Positions 62,020 to 64,000 of a DNA stretch of 64,000 nucleotides are shown here, piece by piece (the first letter of the stretch is position 1; each line of letters opens with the position of its first letter). Where the stretch lies: contig NZ_PVZB01000016.1 of NCBI RefSeq assembly GCF_003002025.1, positions 1 to 64,000 on the forward strand, written 5' to 3'. The notes beneath the pieces are model-generated. The model was given only the letters and a program-made list of their open reading frames with translations, was not told the origin of the DNA and searched no databases. The DNA comes from Paraburkholderia sp. BL25I1N1. Lineage in GTDB: Bacteria; Pseudomonadota; Gammaproteobacteria; Burkholderiales; Burkholderiaceae. The position numbers were made by a program, and so were the translations under genes.

Positions 62020-62937
62020 GTGGGCAAAGTCATGAACAATCTGAAGATGCCGCCGAACGACGCGGCACTGGATGTAACGTTGTGGGAACGGGGTCGCGCT
62101 GTCCTGAATCCCCCTGCTGATGAGCACATGCCGATGGTCGTGGTTTCCACAGGCGCGTGCTCAAGTCTGAACGGCGCATTGAACGCAGAACGTATTGAAG
62201 GAGACATTCGTTATCTGCACGCTTTGCCGAAGACTGCTGGAAGCCTGCTTGAAGTTTCACAGTCCGACGGCGCTATCGCAATATCACTAGCTACGATGCG
62301 AGAGATGGGATTGATGTTCATCGTCGTCGATCCGCAAGTCGAAAGTGACTTGGCCGTCGCGTCCTCGGTTTCGCATGCCGCGCGCGAGGCTGGCCTGTTT
62401 GTGGTGGCTCTCGTTGCTCAAACAGCAGAACCTTCGTCCGACGGCCGGATGCACGAATGCGATCTTCTTCGGGCATTTGACTCGGTGATCGCCCTGCGGG
62501 CCGCATGGCCGGAAGCACAACCGTTCGCGTGCAACATTATCAGGCATATCTCTGGTGGACTGAAAGTCGCCCCGCCGGTCTGCACCGATCTCGCTGACGT
62601 GCAGGGAATACTCGGGGGAGCCATCGTAACAGTCGGTGTTGGGGAGGCTGAGGGACCACCCAGCACGGGCGAGAGGGGCCGGGCATGGGACGCAGCGGCG
62701 CTTGCGATTTTGGATGTCGGGCGCGTCGACGTTGCAGCAGCAACGGGTGTCATCGTAGCCATCGCAGGCAGTCATTCAGTCCGACTGTCCGAGATATCGC
62801 GCGTGACGCATCAGGTTGGCGACCTGGTCGAGTCCGCTGATGCGCTTGTGATTCCAACGGTACACGTGGAGGCGAGCGCACCTGACGGATTTCGTGTGTT
62901 GCTGCTCGTGGCACGGTGTTTCGACGTCCGACTTTAG
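62020..62937 (+). CDS. Degenerate FtsZ-like protein (tubulin superfamily)
   Basis: 305 residues from a GTG at 62020; ATG at 62032 is an alternative. It aligns by eye with FtsZ along its length. N-domain: VVVSTGACSSLNGALNAERI with IEGDIRYL lies where FtsZ has its T1 loop; MGLMFIVVDPQVESDLAVAS lies where the GGGTGTG T4 loop should be, with the glycines gone; then EAGLFVVALVAQ. The T7 loop CTDLADV (188-194) keeps both aspartates matching E. coli Asp209 and Asp212. C-domain: AATGVIVAIAGSHSVRLSEI and GFRVLLLVAR match the FtsZ pattern. GTP binding in its own pocket looks lost while the T7 face is kept. It could cap or poison host FtsZ filaments; this is inference. Confidence 0.7.
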   Translation: MGKVMNNLKMPPNDAALDVTLWERGRAVLNPPADEHMPMVVVSTGACSSLNGALNAERIEGDIRYLHALPKTAGSLLEVSQSDGAIAISLATMREMGLMFIVVDPQVESDLAVASSVSHAAREAGLFVVALVAQTAEPSSDGRMHECDLLRAFDSVIALRAAWPEAQPFACNIIRHISGGLKVAPPVCTDLADVQGILGGAIVTVGVGEAEGPPSTGERGRAWDAAALAILDVGRVDVAAATGVIVAIAGSHSVRLSEISRVTHQVGDLVESADALVIPTVHVEASAPDGFRVLLLVARCFDVRL

Positions 62938-63053
62938 CGAGGGTGACCGGGCGGCCGTTCGAGTCGTCGACGTATGTGCGAGGCCCATCAAAGACAACCG
63001 CTTACGCAGAAGCCGTGTTGCAGGCCAACGTCGCCCTCGCGATTTTCAATAGG

Positions 63054-63083
63054 AACGCCGCCGTGTCCAGACACGGCGGCGTT
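63054..63083. terminator. Bidirectional hairpin between convergent genes
   Basis: AACGCCGCCGTGT (63054-63066) and ACACGGCGGCGTT (63071-63083) form a perfect 13-bp stem with a CCAG loop, midway between the FtsZ-like gene and the convergent replication gene. No T-run on either side. Confidence 0.55.
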
Positions 63084-63123
63084 GTGTGTGCTAGTTACTT
63101 TAACCACGATCAACCCGAGGCCA

Positions 63124-64000
63124 TTACCCGAAACGGCGAGGTCGCTTTAGTGACGACCGCAAAATTCCGATTTTCTTTTTCGCAGGGGCCTGCGGCATCA
63201 GACGCTGCTTCACCGGTTCATTGGCGCTGACCACCGACACATCCAATCGTCGCATCGGTGGCGCAAACAATGGCGCGAGTTTATCGATCACCCTGCGGAT
63301 GCAGTCGCGGAGAAGATCAGAGTTGAACCACTCGACATCATTCAGGCGATTGATCACGCGATTGAAGCGGCGGCGGTCCAGTTCGTCAAGTGCCTGCAAC
63401 GCGACGGCTATGCCGTCGTTGCGGGCATTCGCAATGAACAAGCGCCCGAGCGACGTGTTAAGCAGACGGCCGTCCGGTGGCAGATGCAAGAGGCGGATAC
63501 CTTCGAAGCACGACGCAAAACTGCCAATTTGGGAAATGGGAACGGCGTCCTTCGGCTCGCAGCGCACCTCCAGCCGCCAGCGGTCCCGCGCCTCCAGCTT
63601 CTCACGCAGCTTGCCGACCTCAATGTCCCATTTATCGGATGCGAGTGCTGCCAATATCCGGTTGGCGTGCGGACCCAACTCGCGATGGAGAACTTCGGCA
63701 GCCTTGTCGTAGACGCAAAGCCGACGATCCGAGCCGAGCACACCGACATACAGCGTGCCGAGGACGCCGTGACCGTCAAAGTTGTACAGCACCTTCGCAC
63801 CGCCGCGCTTCGCCTTCGCCGTGACCAAAGTTCCTTCAAGCGGATTGATGTCGTAATCGATGTTCACGTGCAGCGTCGTGACGACGGCCCGCGACAGCAG
63901 ACGGCGAGCGTCATGCCCAAACAGGAAGCGGAAGAACTTGACGAGACTATGGATGGCTCCGTCGCCCTTGCGCAGGTACGGGTTTGGATTGAACTCTACG
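63124..64000 (-). CDS. Replication-initiator-like protein, rolling-circle Rep_trans type (partial)
   Basis: The frame is open from 63124 to the window edge, so the N-terminus is missing; about 291 residues are visible. The segment TLYVGVLGSDRRLCVYDKAA followed by DRWRLEVRCEP matches the 'Y-(I/V)-G-S-x-x-S-D...R-(I/V)-YDK-x-x-E...W-R-x-E' pattern of pT181-like replication initiation factors. The C-terminus is basic (KKKIGILRSSLKRPRRFG). Such proteins nick and replicate plasmids, and occur in integrative elements that replicate after excision. Confidence is limited by the missing N-terminal part. Confidence 0.5.
   Translation of the reverse strand, partial: VEFNPNPYLRKGDGAIHSLVKFFRFLFGHDARRLLSRAVVTTLHVNIDYDINPLEGTLVTAKAKRGGAKVLYNFDGHGVLGTLYVGVLGSDRRLCVYDKAAEVLHRELGPHANRILAALASDKWDIEVGKLREKLEARDRWRLEVRCEPKDAVPISQIGSFASCFEGIRLLHLPPDGRLLNTSLGRLFIANARNDGIAVALQALDELDRRRFNRVINRLNDVEWFNSDLLRDCIRRVIDKLAPLFAPPMRRLDVSVVSANEPVKQRLMPQAPAKKKIGILRSSLKRPRRFG

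Larger units (their letters stand above)
49310..64000. mobile_element. Genomic island adjoining tRNA-Pro (right end outside the window)
   Basis: From just behind tRNA-Pro to the window end, GC content and GC-third-position bias drop (most clearly at 54.0-57.6 kb), codon use includes AGA, ATA and TTA that are avoided to the left, and nearly all genes are accessory: defence-type ATPases and nucleases, a DNA methyltransferase, a serine recombinase, an XRE regulator and a replication-initiator-like protein. No tyrosine integrase and no repeat of the tRNA 3' end was seen, so the outer boundary, and whether this is one element or several nested ones, is unresolved. Confidence 0.65.

Noticed and set aside
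1..64000. CRISPR arrays, rRNA genes, riboswitches
   Set aside because: No regularly spaced direct repeats, no rRNA sequence and no recognisable riboswitch core were seen on reading both strands.

Overview
The window reads as chromosome of a high-GC betaproteobacterium of the Burkholderia/Paraburkholderia type. The evidence is the very GC-rich third codon positions, the gene repertoire (a complete inositol catabolic operon with a fused IolC, alaS next to a CaiB/BaiF transferase, glnS, an AcpA/phospholipase C-like phosphoesterase) and, at 351-430, an intergenic hairpin of a type I recall as recurrent in Paraburkholderia. The genus call is inference; no rRNA is present.

Layout. 1-12.8 kb: a divergent myo-inositol regulon. 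An RpiR-type regulator and two Gfo/Idh/MocA dehydrogenases run leftward; an ABC importer (binding protein, permease, single-domain ATPase) followed by iolC, iolD, iolE and iolB runs rightward, with 4-bp stop/start overlaps at two of the three iol junctions. A near-central palindrome in the divergent gap is a candidate operator. Together these import inositol, oxidise it, dehydrate the inosose, open the ring, isomerise, phosphorylate and cleave; iolA is not in the window. 12.8-15.2 kb: a large lipoprotein made of two copies of one domain. 15.6-19.3 kb: a branched-chain-amino-acid type ABC transporter (livF, G, M, H) without a binding protein and with an arginine in place of the Walker A lysine of LivF. 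19.3-49.3 kb: ordinary core chromosome: thioesterase, two Nudix hydrolases, threonine aldolase, an MFS carrier with a divergent LysR regulator, alaS, CoA transferase, gamma-glutamyltransferase, glnS, a glutamate-type binding protein, a di-haem peroxidase, a phosphoesterase, a universal stress protein, tRNA-Arg(TCT), uppP, aldose epimerase, an NlpD-like peptidase, a pentapeptide protein, a MATE exporter, and six very small membrane or lipoprotein genes, ending at tRNA-Pro(TGG).

49.3-64 kb: a genomic island beginning directly behind tRNA-Pro. Base composition falls, codon use changes and almost every gene is accessory. It opens with a tightly coupled trio: a Trypco1-like small protein, a trypsin-like peptidase fused to a STAND/NACHT ATPase, and a dCMP-deaminase-like enzyme. 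This looks like a conflict/antiphage operon and is my best candidate for an undescribed system. Then come a serine recombinase, a C5-cytosine methyltransferase with a GHKL (MutL/MORC-like) ATPase and a convergent Vsr nuclease, and an HNH nuclease. The right end holds element-type genes: a small protein of the 'restriction subunit M-like' hypothetical family, a C39-like cysteine peptidase, an XRE regulator, a glutamine-rich exported protein, a degenerate FtsZ-like protein that keeps the T7 synergy-loop aspartates but has lost the GTP-binding glycines, and a replication-initiator-like protein running off the window. No tyrosine integrase or right attachment site is inside the window, so the island's right boundary is not seen.
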